Assembly (NCBI RefSeq): GCF_019039255.1
Contig: NZ_CP077062.1
Location: forward strand, 124,001 to 188,000
From: Nocardioides panacis
Lineage (GTDB): Bacteria; Actinomycetota; Actinomycetes; Propionibacteriales; Nocardioidaceae
Reading direction: 5' to 3'
DNA length: 64,000 nucleotides
Under the pieces are notes generated by a model that was not told where the DNA came from, made no database searches, and saw nothing but the letters and a program-made list of their open reading frames with translations. How positions within the stretch are numbered: position 1 is the first letter of the stretch; every line of letters begins with the position of its first letter. Position numbers and translations under genes: made by a program. Below, in pieces: positions 29,054 through 37,652 of this stretch.

Positions 29054-29454
29054 GGCAGCTCCACGACGACGTTGGTGGACTTGACGGAGGCGATGGCCAG
29101 GACGCCGGGCTCGAGGCGCAGGTCGTCGGCGGCCTCCGCGCTCATCAGGGAGACCAGGCGGTAGGGCCCGCAGACCATCTCGACCTGGGCCATCACGGTG
29201 TCCTTCTTCACGGCGGTGACGATCCCGCGCATCCGGTTGCGGGCGCTGACCGCGGTGGCCCGGCTGACGTGCCCGAACCCCTCCGCCCCGTCGGCCAGGC
29301 TCTTGGCCAGGGCGGCCAGGTCGGTCCCGGCGATCCGGGTCCTGCCGTCCTCGCCGGCGGCGGCGTCGACCCGTCCGGCGTCGATCCACCGGCGCAGCGT
29401 GTCGTTGCTGACCCCCAGCACCCCCGCGGCCTCGGCAACTCGGTAGGTGCTCAC
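29050..29454 (-). CDS. HTH-TOBE molybdenum-responsive regulator
   Basis: This 134-residue protein joins an excisionase/MerR-like helix-turn-helix (STYRVAEAAGVLGVSNDTLRRWID, residues 2-25) to a C-terminal TOBE/Mop domain (SARNRMRGIVTAV onwards, about 67-134) that binds molybdate. This architecture is the actinobacterial functional counterpart of ModE. GTG 29454 has AGGA seven bases upstream; ATG 29493 would place the start on the probable -10 box and has no ribosome site. Position at the head of the mod operon suggests feedback control of uptake. Confidence 0.83.
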   Translation of the reverse strand: MSTYRVAEAAGVLGVSNDTLRRWIDAGRVDAAAGEDGRTRIAGTDLAALAKSLADGAEGFGHVSRATAVSARNRMRGIVTAVKKDTVMAQVEMVCGPYRLVSLMSAEAADDLRLEPGVLAIASVKSTNVVVELP

Positions 29455-29488
29455 GCGGAGATCCTGCCGCACCTGCGACGCGATGTCG

Positions 29489-29517
29489 ACCATATCCGCT
29501 GCAGATGCGGAAGTCGG
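29489..29517 (-). promoter_or_regulatory. Promoter with embedded inverted repeat before the mod operon
   Basis: On the minus strand a TATGGT -10 box (29489-29494) is preceded by TCCGC-N7-GCGGA (29495-29511), which fills the 17-base spacer to a weak -35 (29512-29517). A repressor there would block RNA polymerase, consistent with autoregulation by the HTH-TOBE protein. Confidence 0.45.
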
Positions 29518-29568
29518 CGTGAGAACTGCCCGGCCGGGTACCGCGCGGCCTACCCCGGGAGGAGAGGC

Positions 29569-30537
29569 ATGACGAGGTACGGATACACGCTGATGACCGA
29601 GCAGTCGGGTCCGCGGGAGATCGTGCGGTACGCCGCCGGCGCCGAGGAGGCCGGCTTCGACTTCGAGGTGATGAGCGACCACTACTCGCCCTGGCTGGCC
29701 GAGCAGGGGCACGCGGCGTACGCGTGGAGCATGCTCGGGGCGGTCACCCAGGTGACCGAGCGGGTCGAGCTGATGACCTACGTGACCTGCCCGATCATGC
29801 GGTACCACCCGGCCGTGGTCGCCCAGAAGGCCGCCACGATCGGCCTCCTCAGCGACGGCCGCTTCACGCTGGGCCTCGGGGCGGGGGAGAACCTCAACGA
29901 GCACGTCGTGGGACGGGGGTGGCCGGGGGCGAACACCCGGCACGAGATGTTCGGCGAGGCGATCGAGATCATCCGCCGGCTGCTCGACGGCGGCTACGTC
30001 AACTACGTGGGCGAGCACTTCCGGGTCGACTCCGCGAAGGTCTGGGACCTGCCCGAGCAGCGGGTGCCGATCGGGGTCGCGGTCTCCGGCGACCAGTCCA
30101 TCGAGAAGTTCGCACCGCTCGTGGACCACCTGATCGCGGTCGAGCCCGACCGGGACCTCGTCGCGAAGTGGGACGACACCGTCACCGGGCGGGAGAGCCG
30201 CAAGATCGGTCAGCTCCCGATCTGCTGGGACACCGACCGGGCCCGCGCGGTGGAGCGCGCCCACGAGCAGTTCCGCTGGTTCGGCGGTGGCTGGAAGGTC
30301 AACGCCGAGCTGCCCGGGCCCGCGGGCTTCGCCGGAGCCACCCAGTTCGTGCGGCCCGAGGACGTGGCGGCCTCGATCCCGTGCGGCCCGGACCTCGACG
30401 GGATCGTCGAGGCCGTCGCGGCGTTCACGGCGGCCGGGTTCACCGACGTGGCGCTCGTCCAGATCGGCGACGAGAACCAGCAGGAGTTCCTCGACGTCGC
30501 CGCCCGGGACCTGCTGCCGGCCCTGCGGGCTAGCTGA
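29569..30537 (+). CDS. F420-dependent LLM-class oxidoreductase (TIGR03557/FGD-like)
   Basis: This 322-residue luciferase-like (beta/alpha)8 protein belongs to the actinobacterial F420-dependent glucose-6-phosphate dehydrogenase-like group. Features are YGYTLMTEQSGPREIV at the start, FEVMSDHYSPWLAEQGHAAY near residue 28, and GLGAGENLNEHVVGRGWP near 103, which lines the F420 site. Substrate is unknown, since the group is much broader than FGD itself. A strong ribosome site GGAGGAGAGGC precedes ATG 29569. Its end overlaps the convergent transporter gene by eight bases. Confidence 0.88.
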   Translation: MTRYGYTLMTEQSGPREIVRYAAGAEEAGFDFEVMSDHYSPWLAEQGHAAYAWSMLGAVTQVTERVELMTYVTCPIMRYHPAVVAQKAATIGLLSDGRFTLGLGAGENLNEHVVGRGWPGANTRHEMFGEAIEIIRRLLDGGYVNYVGEHFRVDSAKVWDLPEQRVPIGVAVSGDQSIEKFAPLVDHLIAVEPDRDLVAKWDDTVTGRESRKIGQLPICWDTDRARAVERAHEQFRWFGGGWKVNAELPGPAGFAGATQFVRPEDVAASIPCGPDLDGIVEAVAAFTAAGFTDVALVQIGDENQQEFLDVAARDLLPALRAS

Positions 30538-31786
30538 CCAGCGGGGCCCACGCCCACAGCACCACCACGGCGACCAGCACGGCGGGCAGCGTCACCAGCG
30601 CGGAGAGCACGTGGAAGTCCCGCGCCGAGGCCTCCCCGCCGTGCCGGATCACCGTCCTGCGCCACAGCAGGTTCGCCAGCGACCCGGTGTAGGTCAGGCT
30701 CGACCCGACGCCGAGCCCGACCAGCGCCGCCATCACCGCGGTCACGCCGAGCGGGGCGACCAGCGGGACCAGCAGCAGCGTGGCCGGCAGGTTGTTGACG
30801 ATGTTGGCCAGCGCGGTCGCCACCAGCGCGATGACCAGCAGCCCGACCAGGCCGTCGTCCCCCGGCACCACCCTGCGCACCAGGTCGCCGAGGAAGGTGT
30901 CGGTCAGACCCGCCACCACCACGCCCAGGCAGAGCACGAAGATCGCGAACGACAGGTGCGTGGACCGCAGCACGGTGCGGGAGTCGATGCGCCGGCGGGA
31001 CAGCGCGTAGCCGCTGAGCGCGACCGCGGCCACGCCCGCGACCCAGGCCGGCTCCACCCCGAGCGGCGACAGCGCCGCGAACGCCACCAGCATCACCGCC
31101 ACCATCACCAAGGGCACGACCGGCAGCGGCACGCGCCGCTGCGGGCCGGTGGCCTCGGGGGTGCGGGCCAGGTCGCGGGCGAAGTAGAACCGGTGCCCGA
31201 CGTACTCCACGGCGATCACCGCGAGCCACACCGGCGCCATCAGCAGCGCGAACTCCAGGAACGACGTGTCCGGGATCGACGGCAGCGCCAGCAGGTTGGT
31301 GAGGTTCGAGATCGGCAGCAGCAGCGAGGCCGAGTTCGCCAGCCGGGCGCAGGCGTAGACCATCGGGCGGGGGCTGACCAGCGTGCTGGTCGCCGCCGCC
31401 GCGACCACCGGGGTCAGCAGCACCACGGTCGCGTCCAGGCTGAGCGCCGCGGTGGTGAGCGCGGCGGCCACGAACGTCAGCAGCAGCATCCGCCGCGGGC
31501 TGGCGCCGCTGGCCCGGGCCACCGCGGAGCCGACCGCCGCGAACACCCCCTCGGCGGCGCACACCTCCGCGACCACCAGGATCGCGGACAGGAACGCGAC
31601 GACCGGGAACAGCAGCTCGGTCTGCGCCACCGCCCCGGACCAGTCCACCGCGCCGCTGAGCAGCACCGCGCCGGCGGCCACCAGCCCGACCAGGACCTCG
31701 ACCCAGGCCGGGGGGTGCACGAACGCCACGACGAGCAGGACCACGAGCGCGACGACGGCGAGCACGTCGACCAGGGCGGTTGGCAC
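30530..31786 (-). CDS. ArsB/NhaD-superfamily ion transporter
   Basis: This 418-residue membrane protein has about 11-12 hydrophobic helices of the ion-transporter (SLC13/ArsB/NhaD) superfamily. Two conserved hairpin regions are LSLDATVVLLTPVVAAAAT near residue 113 and NIVNNLPATLLLVPL near 327, the second an Asn-Asn-Pro motif typical of the family. Substrate may be arsenite, sodium/proton or dicarboxylate; no ars genes are nearby, so I do not call it ArsB. GTG 31786 has a TAGTCT box six bases upstream, so the message is probably leaderless. Confidence 0.85.
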   Translation of the reverse strand: MPTALVDVLAVVALVVLLVVAFVHPPAWVEVLVGLVAAGAVLLSGAVDWSGAVAQTELLFPVVAFLSAILVVAEVCAAEGVFAAVGSAVARASGASPRRMLLLTFVAAALTTAALSLDATVVLLTPVVAAAATSTLVSPRPMVYACARLANSASLLLPISNLTNLLALPSIPDTSFLEFALLMAPVWLAVIAVEYVGHRFYFARDLARTPEATGPQRRVPLPVVPLVMVAVMLVAFAALSPLGVEPAWVAGVAAVALSGYALSRRRIDSRTVLRSTHLSFAIFVLCLGVVVAGLTDTFLGDLVRRVVPGDDGLVGLLVIALVATALANIVNNLPATLLLVPLVAPLGVTAVMAALVGLGVGSSLTYTGSLANLLWRRTVIRHGGEASARDFHVLSALVTLPAVLVAVVVLWAWAPLVS

Positions 31787-31792
31787 CGCGGA

Positions 31793-31798
31793 AGACTA
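31793..31798 (-). promoter_or_regulatory. -10 box of the leaderless ion-transporter gene promoter
   Basis: TAGTCT on the minus strand, exactly six bases before GTG 31786. Confidence 0.55.
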
Positions 31799-31843
31799 CG
31801 CCCCGGACCGGGCCGGGTTTTCCGCGCTTGCGAGGATGGACGC

Positions 31844-32374
31844 GTGAGTGGACAGGCAGGGCGCTACCAACGATCGGCCGGTGGCATGGTCGGGGCGATG
31901 GTCGTGATGGTCGTGCTGCTGGTGGCATGGGTCGGCTTCCGGTCGCTGACCACCCAGGAGCCGGACAACCCGGTGCGGACCGTGGACTACGCGCAGGTGG
32001 TCGGTCCGGCGAGGAAGGCCGCGCCGTTCGACCTGGTCGCCCCGCCGACGCTGCCGGCCGGCTGGCGCGCCACGTCGGTGGACTTCAACGACCAGTCGCA
32101 GCCCCGCTGGCACCTCGGCGTGCTCACCGACCAGAAGCGGTACGTCGGCCTGGAGCAGTCCGAGCGCCCGGTGCGACAGATGGTCCACCAGTACGTCGAC
32201 AAGGACGCGTCGCGCGGCGCCCCGGTGCGGGTCGCGGGCAGCTCGTGGTCGACGTACACCGACGCGGGCGGCGACCTGGCCCTGGTCCGCAGGGACGGCA
32301 CCACCACCACCCTGGTGGTCGGCCACGACGTGCCGCGCGGGCAGCTGCTGGCCTACACCGCCGGCCTGCGGTAG
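31844..32374 (+). CDS. DUF4245 membrane-anchored protein
   Basis: This 176-residue protein of the actinobacterial DUF4245 family has one N-terminal membrane segment (residues 14-33) and an extracytoplasmic domain. Visible family features are PPTLPAGWRATSV near residue 67 and WHLGVLTDQKRYVGLEQS near 87. Function is unknown. GTG 31844 is chosen just before the membrane helix; the frame is open further upstream only by chance. It sits immediately before the convergent xseB stop, as in mycobacteria the DUF4245 gene is near glpX and xseAB. Confidence 0.83.
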   Translation: MSGQAGRYQRSAGGMVGAMVVMVVLLVAWVGFRSLTTQEPDNPVRTVDYAQVVGPARKAAPFDLVAPPTLPAGWRATSVDFNDQSQPRWHLGVLTDQKRYVGLEQSERPVRQMVHQYVDKDASRGAPVRVAGSSWSTYTDAGGDLALVRRDGTTTTLVVGHDVPRGQLLAYTAGLR

Positions 32375-32578
32375 CTAGTCGGCGTCGCGCTCCGCCAGCG
32401 CGGCGTCCAGCCGGGACTTGGCGCCGTCGAGCCAGCCCTGGCAGATCTGCGCGAGCTTCTCGCCGCGCTCCCACAGCGCCAGCGACTCCTCGAGGTCGGT
32501 GCCGCCGGACTCCAGCCGGCGGACGACGTCGACGAGCTCCTCGCGGGCCTCCTCGTAGCTCGGCCGGTCCTCGGTCAT
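32375..32578 (-). CDS. xseB: Exodeoxyribonuclease VII small subunit
   Basis: This 67-residue coiled-coil subunit binds XseA and forms the single-strand exonuclease VII. The family pattern [19 protein letters not shown] and [14 protein letters not shown] is clear. Its ATG overlaps the xseA stop by four bases (32575-32578), giving coupled translation. It ends one base after the convergent DUF4245 stop. Confidence 0.94.
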   Translation of the reverse strand: MTEDRPSYEEAREELVDVVRRLESGGTDLEESLALWERGEKLAQICQGWLDGAKSRLDAALAERDAD

Positions 32579-33825
32579 GACGTCTCCTTCAGCGGTGCGG
32601 TCAGCTCGGTGGTCTCGGTGCCCGTGACGGTGACGGCGATCCGGCCGTCGACGACCCGGACCTGCAGGGCGCGGCCGGGGTCGGCCTGCTCGACGCTGGT
32701 GACGACGTGGCCGTCGGCGTCCTGCAGGACGGCGTAGCCGCGCTGCAGGGTCGCCAGCGGGGACATCCCGCGCACCCGTGCGAGCTGGTGGCCGAGGTCG
32801 TTGGCGGCCCGGTCCAGCTGGTGGTGCAGGGTCCGGCGGGCCCGGTCGCGCAACCCGTCGACCTCGACCGAGCGGGCGCTCAGCCCGCTGCCGGGGTCGG
32901 CGAGCGCCGGGCGGGCGCGCACGGTGTCCAGGGCGTGCTGCTCGCGGGCCAGCCAGGCGGTGACCAGCTGCCGGCCGCGGTCGCGCAGGTGCTCCACGCG
33001 CAGGGTCTCCTCGGCGACGTCGGGCACCACGAGCTTGGCGGCGTCGGTCGGGGTGGACGCGCGGACGTCGGCGACCAGGTCGAGCAACGGGCTGTCCGGC
33101 TCGTGGCCGATCGCCGAGACGACCGGGGTCCGCGCGGCGAACACCGCCCGGACCAGGCCCTCGTCGGAGAACGGCAGCAGGTCCTCCACCGAGCCGCCGC
33201 CCCGCGCGATCACGATGACGTCCACCTCGGGGTCACGGTCGAGACGGCCGAGCTGCTCGATCACCTCGGCGGCCGAGGTGGTGCCCTGCATCGCGGCGTA
33301 CCTGGTCGCGAAGCGCACCGCCGGCCAACGGCGCCGGGCGTTCTCCAGCACGTCGCGCTCGGCGGCGCTGTTGGGAGCGGTGACCAGGCCGACGGTGCCC
33401 GGCAGGAACGGCAGCCGGCGCTTGCGCTCGGCCGCGAACAGCCCCTCCGCGGCGAGCAGCTGGCGGCGCCGCTCGATGCGGGCGAGCAGCTCGCCGAGCC
33501 CGACCATCCGGATCTCGCGGGCGTAGAGCGACAGCGTGCCGCGGTTGGCGTAGAACGACGGCCGCGCGTGCACCACCACCGAGGCACCCTCCACCATCGG
33601 CGGGTTGAGGGAGTCGAAGACCTGGCGGGAGACGGTGACCGGGATGGAGATGTCCGCCACGGTGTCGCGCAGCGTCATGAAGACGGTGTTCATGCCCTGG
33701 CGCCGGTTGAACTGGGCGACCTGGCCCTCCACCCACACGGCACCGAGCCGGTCGACCCACTGGGAGATCGCGTTCGCGATCTGCCGGACGGGTGCCGGCT
33801 GCTCGAGGGAGGTCTCCAGTGCCAC
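32575..33825 (-). CDS. xseA: Exodeoxyribonuclease VII large subunit
   Basis: This 416-residue catalytic subunit degrades single-stranded DNA to acid-insoluble oligonucleotides. An N-terminal OB fold ([21 protein letters not shown], residues 31-51) precedes the catalytic domain with [21 protein letters not shown] near 145, [20 protein letters not shown] near 205 and [25 protein letters not shown] near 240. A helical C-terminal half follows. GTG 33825 has TAGGGT six bases upstream. The gene is divergent from ispH with only 36 bases between start codons. Confidence 0.95.
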   Translation of the reverse strand: MALETSLEQPAPVRQIANAISQWVDRLGAVWVEGQVAQFNRRQGMNTVFMTLRDTVADISIPVTVSRQVFDSLNPPMVEGASVVVHARPSFYANRGTLSLYAREIRMVGLGELLARIERRRQLLAAEGLFAAERKRRLPFLPGTVGLVTAPNSAAERDVLENARRRWPAVRFATRYAAMQGTTSAAEVIEQLGRLDRDPEVDVIVIARGGGSVEDLLPFSDEGLVRAVFAARTPVVSAIGHEPDSPLLDLVADVRASTPTDAAKLVVPDVAEETLRVEHLRDRGRQLVTAWLAREQHALDTVRARPALADPGSGLSARSVEVDGLRDRARRTLHHQLDRAANDLGHQLARVRGMSPLATLQRGYAVLQDADGHVVTSVEQADPGRALQVRVVDGRIAVTVTGTETTELTAPLKETS

Positions 33826-33831
33826 GCGAGC

Positions 33832-33855
33832 ACCCTAGGCCAGAGCACCTACGAT
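33832..33855. promoter_or_regulatory. Compact divergent leaderless promoter pair xseA/ispH
   Basis: TAGGGT on the minus strand (33832-33837) serves xseA and TACGAT on the plus strand (33850-33855) serves ispH, each six bases before its start codon. The -10 boxes are only 12 bases apart, so the two polymerase footprints overlap completely. Confidence 0.6.
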
Positions 33856-33861
33856 GAACGC

Positions 33862-34872
33862 ATGAGCACTTCGGACCTGGGGATACCGCCCGTCCTCGCC
33901 CGCGACGAGGCCGACCGGCGCGCCGTGCTGCTGGCCGCGCCCCGGGGCTACTGCGCGGGCGTCGACCGGGCCGTGATCACCGTCGAGAAGGCGCTCGACC
34001 TGTACGGCGCCCCCGTCTACGTGCGCAAGCAGATCGTGCACAACAAGCACGTCGTCGCGAACCTCGAGTCCCGCGGGGCGGTGTTCGTCGAGGAGCTCGC
34101 GGAGGTCCCGCCCGGGGCCACCGTGGTGTTCTCGGCGCACGGCGTCTCGCCCGAGGTGCACCAGCAGGCCGACGAGCGCTCGCTGAAGACCATCGACGCG
34201 ACCTGCCCGCTGGTCACCAAGGTGCACCACGAGGCCCGCCGGTTCGCCGCCGACGACTACGACATCCTGCTGATCGGGCACGCCGGTCACGAGGAGGTCG
34301 AGGGCACGGCGGGGGAGGCCCCCGAGCACATCCAGCTCGTGCAGACCCCCGCGGACGTCGCGGACGTCGTGGTCCGGGACCCGGCGAAGGTGTCCTGGCT
34401 GTCCCAGACCACCCTGTCGGTCGACGAGACGATGACGATCGTGGACGCCATCCGGGCCCGCTTCCCGCTGCTGCTCGACCCGCCCTCCGACGACATCTGC
34501 TACGCCACCCAGAACCGCCAGATGGCGGTCAAGGAGATCTCCGTCGACGCCGACCTGGTGATCGTCGTGGGGTCCGGCAACTCCTCCAACTCGGTGCGCC
34601 TGGTCGAGGTCGCGCTGGAGGCCGGTGCCCGGGCGTCGTACCGGGTGGACGACGCCTCCGAGATCGACGAGTCCTGGCTCGAGGGCGTCGAGACGGTCAG
34701 CGTCACGTCGGGCGCCTCGGTGCCCGAGGACCTGGTCGACGGCGTGCTGGCGTTCCTGGCCGAGCGCGGCTACCCCGACGCCCAGGCGGTGCACACCGCC
34801 GAGGAGTCGCTGATCTTCGCGCTGCCCCCGGAGCTGCGGCGCGACATCCGCGCGGCCGCCCAGCAGGCCTGA
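33862..34872 (+). CDS. ispH: 4-hydroxy-3-methylbut-2-enyl diphosphate reductase
   Basis: This 336-residue iron-sulfur enzyme makes IPP and DMAPP in the last step of the MEP pathway. Cluster cysteines are in [12 protein letters not shown] (Cys near 31), [11 protein letters not shown] (near 114) and [11 protein letters not shown] (near 212). The TxxE-type and histidine motifs ([17 protein letters not shown]) are present. ATG 33862 fits the upstream TACGAT box; ATG 33854 lies inside that box. Its product feeds the Z-prenyl synthase at 2023-2799. Confidence 0.96.
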   Translation: MSTSDLGIPPVLARDEADRRAVLLAAPRGYCAGVDRAVITVEKALDLYGAPVYVRKQIVHNKHVVANLESRGAVFVEELAEVPPGATVVFSAHGVSPEVHQQADERSLKTIDATCPLVTKVHHEARRFAADDYDILLIGHAGHEEVEGTAGEAPEHIQLVQTPADVADVVVRDPAKVSWLSQTTLSVDETMTIVDAIRARFPLLLDPPSDDICYATQNRQMAVKEISVDADLVIVVGSGNSSNSVRLVEVALEAGARASYRVDDASEIDESWLEGVETVSVTSGASVPEDLVDGVLAFLAERGYPDAQAVHTAEESLIFALPPELRRDIRAAAQQA

Positions 34873-34888
34873 GCCCTCGGCGGACGGC

Positions 34889-35323
34889 TCAGCGGGGGCC
34901 GCGGATGGTGCCCGCGTTGCGGAGCGCCACCTGGCGCAGCGCGAGGATCGCCAGCGTCAGCGCGTAGCCGACGACCAGGGACCCGGCGTGGTGCGCCAGC
35001 CCGGACACGACCGCCTGCAGGAAGCCGTCGCCCGGGTCGGCGACGGTGCCGCGGGTGAGCAGGGCGAGGATCGCGACGGTGCCGGCCATCAGCAGCGGCG
35101 GGAGGACGCCGATGACGAAGAAGTCCTGGGGACGTACGGCGAGCGCGGCGGCCACGCAGACCAGCACGAAGGCGACGTCGAACACGACGGTGACACCGCT
35201 GAACACCAGCAGGTCGAGGACCACGGCGAGCAGGACCAGGGCGCCGGCGGCGTTGGCCACCAGGCGTCCGGGCTGACGGCCCTCCTCCCAGAGGGTCCGG
35301 TGGTGCGCGGCACCTGTGCTCAC
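34889..35323 (-). CDS. DUF6542-type membrane protein
   Basis: This 144-residue protein has four predicted membrane helices: LVANAAGALVLLAVVLDLLVF, VFDVAFVLVCVAAALAV, FFVIGVLPPLLMAGTVAILALL and a last one near LVVGYALTLAILALRQVALR. It matches the small actinobacterial membrane protein usually found next to ispH (DUF6542). Function unknown. The frame is open a long way upstream, but GTG 35323 has TACCGT six bases before it and directly precedes the hydrophobic part. Confidence 0.78.
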   Translation of the reverse strand: MSTGAAHHRTLWEEGRQPGRLVANAAGALVLLAVVLDLLVFSGVTVVFDVAFVLVCVAAALAVRPQDFFVIGVLPPLLMAGTVAILALLTRGTVADPGDGFLQAVVSGLAHHAGSLVVGYALTLAILALRQVALRNAGTIRGPR

Positions 35324-35329
35324 CCCTGC

Positions 35330-35335
35330 ACGGTA
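35330..35335 (-). promoter_or_regulatory. -10 box of the leaderless DUF6542 gene promoter
   Basis: TACCGT on the minus strand, exactly six bases before GTG 35323. Confidence 0.55.
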
Positions 35336-35352
35336 GGGCGCGCGGGACCGGC

Positions 35353-36525
35353 TCAGGGTGCGACGCGCCGAACGACGGGCTGCGCCGGGTCGGGCGTGTC
35401 CAGGCCGGGCAGCTCGGGGCGCTGCTCGGCGACCGTCTCCAGCAGCTCGGAGGCGGTGAGCGGGCGGGGCGCGTCGACGACGACCGCCGGGGTGACCAGC
35501 TCGTCGCCGCCGACCCCGAGGTCGCCGAACCGGCGGGCGGACACCAGCACGCGGTTCTCCAGCGAGCCGACCGCGCGGTTGTAGGCGCTCACCGCCCCGG
35601 TCAGCGAGCGGCCGAGCCGGTCGAGGTGACCGCCCATCGTGGCCAGCCGCTCGTGCAGGTCGCGGCCGAGCTCGTGGATCTCGCTGGCCTTGTCGGCGAG
35701 GGTCTGCTGCGTCCAGGCGTAGGCGACCGTGCGCAGCAGCGCGATCAGGGTGGTCGGGGTGGCCAGCACGACCTGCCGCTCGGCGGCGTACTCCAGCAGC
35801 GTGGGCTCGGCCTCGAGCGCCGCGGACAGGAACGACTCGCCCGGCACGAACAGCACCACGAACTCGGGGGTGGAGGGCAGCGCGCGCCAGTAGGCCTTGC
35901 CGGCCAGGGTGTCCACGTGCTGGCGCAGCTGCCGGGCGTGCCGCGCCAGGTGCCCGTCGCGCACCGCGTCGGAGTCCTGGCCGGGGTCGACCGCGCAGGC
36001 GTCCAGGAACGCGTCGAGCGGGACCTTGGCGTCGACCACGACGTTCTTGCCGCCCGCGAGGGTGACCACCAGGTCGGGGCGCAGCACCGCGTCGCCGCTG
36101 CGTGCGGTCACCTGCTCGGCGAAGTCGCAGCGGTCCACCAGGCCGGCGAGCTCGACGACGCGGCGCAGGTGCAGCTCTCCCCACCGGCCCCGGACCTGCG
36201 GCTTGCGCAGCGCGGTGGACAGCGAGGACGTCTCCCGGCGCAGCACGTCGGTGGAGTGCCGGACGTCCTCGACCTGCTGCTTGAGCTGGCTCTGCCAGGA
36301 GACGCCGTGCTGGGCCATGTCCCGCAGCTGGTCGTGGAGCCGGTCGAGGCTCTCGCGCACCACGGCGGCCTCGGCGGCCCGGCTCTCCGCCTGGGCGATG
36401 ACGTGCCGCTCGGGGGACGCCCCGGGCTGGTGCCGGGCGCGGGCGAGGAGCACGCCGACGGCCGCCCCGAGGAGCAGTCCCACGAGCAGCACGAGAAGCA
36501 GCGAGAGCGTCGTACCCAGGTCCAT
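35353..36525 (-). CDS. rmuC: DNA recombination protein RmuC family
   Basis: This 390-residue protein has one N-terminal membrane helix (residues 6-28), a coiled-coil segment (about 45-105) and the RmuC nuclease-like core: VRGRWGELHLRRVVELAGL near 112, RPDLVVTLAGGKNVVVDAKVPLDAF near 150 and FVPGESFLSAALE near 228. RmuC limits rearrangements at inverted repeats in E. coli. The core has the PD-(D/E)xK-like VVDAK motif. ATG 36525 precedes the membrane helix directly. Confidence 0.9.
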   Translation of the reverse strand: MDLGTTLSLLLVLLVGLLLGAAVGVLLARARHQPGASPERHVIAQAESRAAEAAVVRESLDRLHDQLRDMAQHGVSWQSQLKQQVEDVRHSTDVLRRETSSLSTALRKPQVRGRWGELHLRRVVELAGLVDRCDFAEQVTARSGDAVLRPDLVVTLAGGKNVVVDAKVPLDAFLDACAVDPGQDSDAVRDGHLARHARQLRQHVDTLAGKAYWRALPSTPEFVVLFVPGESFLSAALEAEPTLLEYAAERQVVLATPTTLIALLRTVAYAWTQQTLADKASEIHELGRDLHERLATMGGHLDRLGRSLTGAVSAYNRAVGSLENRVLVSARRFGDLGVGGDELVTPAVVVDAPRPLTASELLETVAEQRPELPGLDTPDPAQPVVRRVAP

Positions 36526-36605
36526 GTCTGCAGGATGCCGGGCACCGCCGACAGTTCCGTCGTGGAGCGGGGTGTGTCGCGGGTCGGGACGGGTAGAGGG
36601 GCACC

Positions 36606-37370
36606 ATGACCAGCGCGGGCACGCCTCGGGGGCTGCTGTTCGGCACCGCCGCGGAGAGCTACGAGCGCTACCGGCTCGGCTACCCCGACCAGGTCGTCGA
36701 CCGCACCCTGGCCTACGCCGGCCGGCCGGTCGCCGAGGCCGTCGAGGTCGGGGCCGGCACCGGCAAGGCGACCCGGGCGTTCGCGAGCCGCGGGGTCCGG
36801 GTGCGGGCGCTGGAGCCGGACCCGGACATGCACGCCGTGCTGCAGCGGGAGACCGCCGCGATGCCCGTGGAGCCGGTGTTGACCACCTTCGAGGCGTACG
36901 ACGGGCCGCCGACCGGCCTGGTCTACGCGGCCGCCGCCTGGCACTGGACCGACCCGTCGACGCGGTGGACGCACGCCGCCGACCTGCTCGAGCCGGGCGG
37001 GGTGCTGGCGATCTTCGGCAGCCAGCTGCGGCTGGCCGACCCGGCCCTCGAGGAGGCGGTCGGCCGCGCGCTCGCCGACCGGGTCGACGACTCCGCGTCC
37101 CGGCCGGAGGACGAGCCGTCCGCACCGGCCTGGCGGCTCGCGGAGATCGAGGGGTCCGGGTTGTTCCAGGACGTCCGGAGCCACGACCTGGCACGGGAGG
37201 TCACCGTGTCCCAGGAGGAGTACGTCGGCCACCTGTCGACCATCTCGGCGTTCCTGCGGCTCGGCGTCGAGGACCGCCAGAAGGTGCTGCGCCGGGTCGT
37301 CGAGCTCGTGCCGGCCCAGGTCACCCTGGACGCGTCGGTGGTCCTGCAGCTCGCCCGGCGGCGGTCCTAG
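36606..37370 (+). CDS. Class I SAM-dependent methyltransferase
   Basis: This 254-residue protein has the methyltransferase-11-like fold: AESYERYRLGYP near residue 16, SAM-binding motif AVEVGAGTGKATRAF near 44, acidic loop LEPDPDM near 69 and AAAAWHWTDP near 107. This subgroup is related to trans-aconitate methyltransferase-like proteins in actinobacteria; substrate unknown. ATG 36606. It is divergent from rmuC and overlaps the DUF6480 gene end by four bases. Confidence 0.85.
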   Translation: MTSAGTPRGLLFGTAAESYERYRLGYPDQVVDRTLAYAGRPVAEAVEVGAGTGKATRAFASRGVRVRALEPDPDMHAVLQRETAAMPVEPVLTTFEAYDGPPTGLVYAAAAWHWTDPSTRWTHAADLLEPGGVLAIFGSQLRLADPALEEAVGRALADRVDDSASRPEDEPSAPAWRLAEIEGSGLFQDVRSHDLAREVTVSQEEYVGHLSTISAFLRLGVEDRQKVLRRVVELVPAQVTLDASVVLQLARRRS

Positions 37371-37618
37371 CCGAGCAGGGCCCCGGCCCGGGCGAGGAAG
37401 AACAGCACGAACATCAGCACGACGACGACCACCAGCGCCACCATCAGCCACGGGGTCACGGTGCGGCGGCCGGAGCCGGCCGTCGTGGGGCCGGGGTTGA
37501 CGCTGCCGCTGTCGGGCGGGGTCTCGCCCGGAGGGACGCCGCCGCCCGGCTCCAGCCCGGTGGTGTCGTCGGGCTCCGGGTCGAGGTTCGTCGGAGGGGC
37601 GTTGCGCGGCTCGGTCAT
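37367..37618 (-). CDS. DUF6480-type small membrane protein
   Basis: This 83-residue protein has a hydrophilic N-terminus with the family signature GLEPGGGVPPGETPP (residues 21-35) and one C-terminal membrane helix (WLMVALVVVVVLMFVLFFLA). It matches the actinobacterial DUF6480 family seen in Streptomyces. Function unknown. It may follow xth in a transcript, since xth ends only 34 bases upstream, on the same strand. Confidence 0.83.
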   Translation of the reverse strand: MTEPRNAPPTNLDPEPDDTTGLEPGGGVPPGETPPDSGSVNPGPTTAGSGRRTVTPWLMVALVVVVVLMFVLFFLARAGALLG

Positions 37619-37652
37619 GGCAGAGCGGTGCCCGGTGCGTCCGGGCGCAAAC

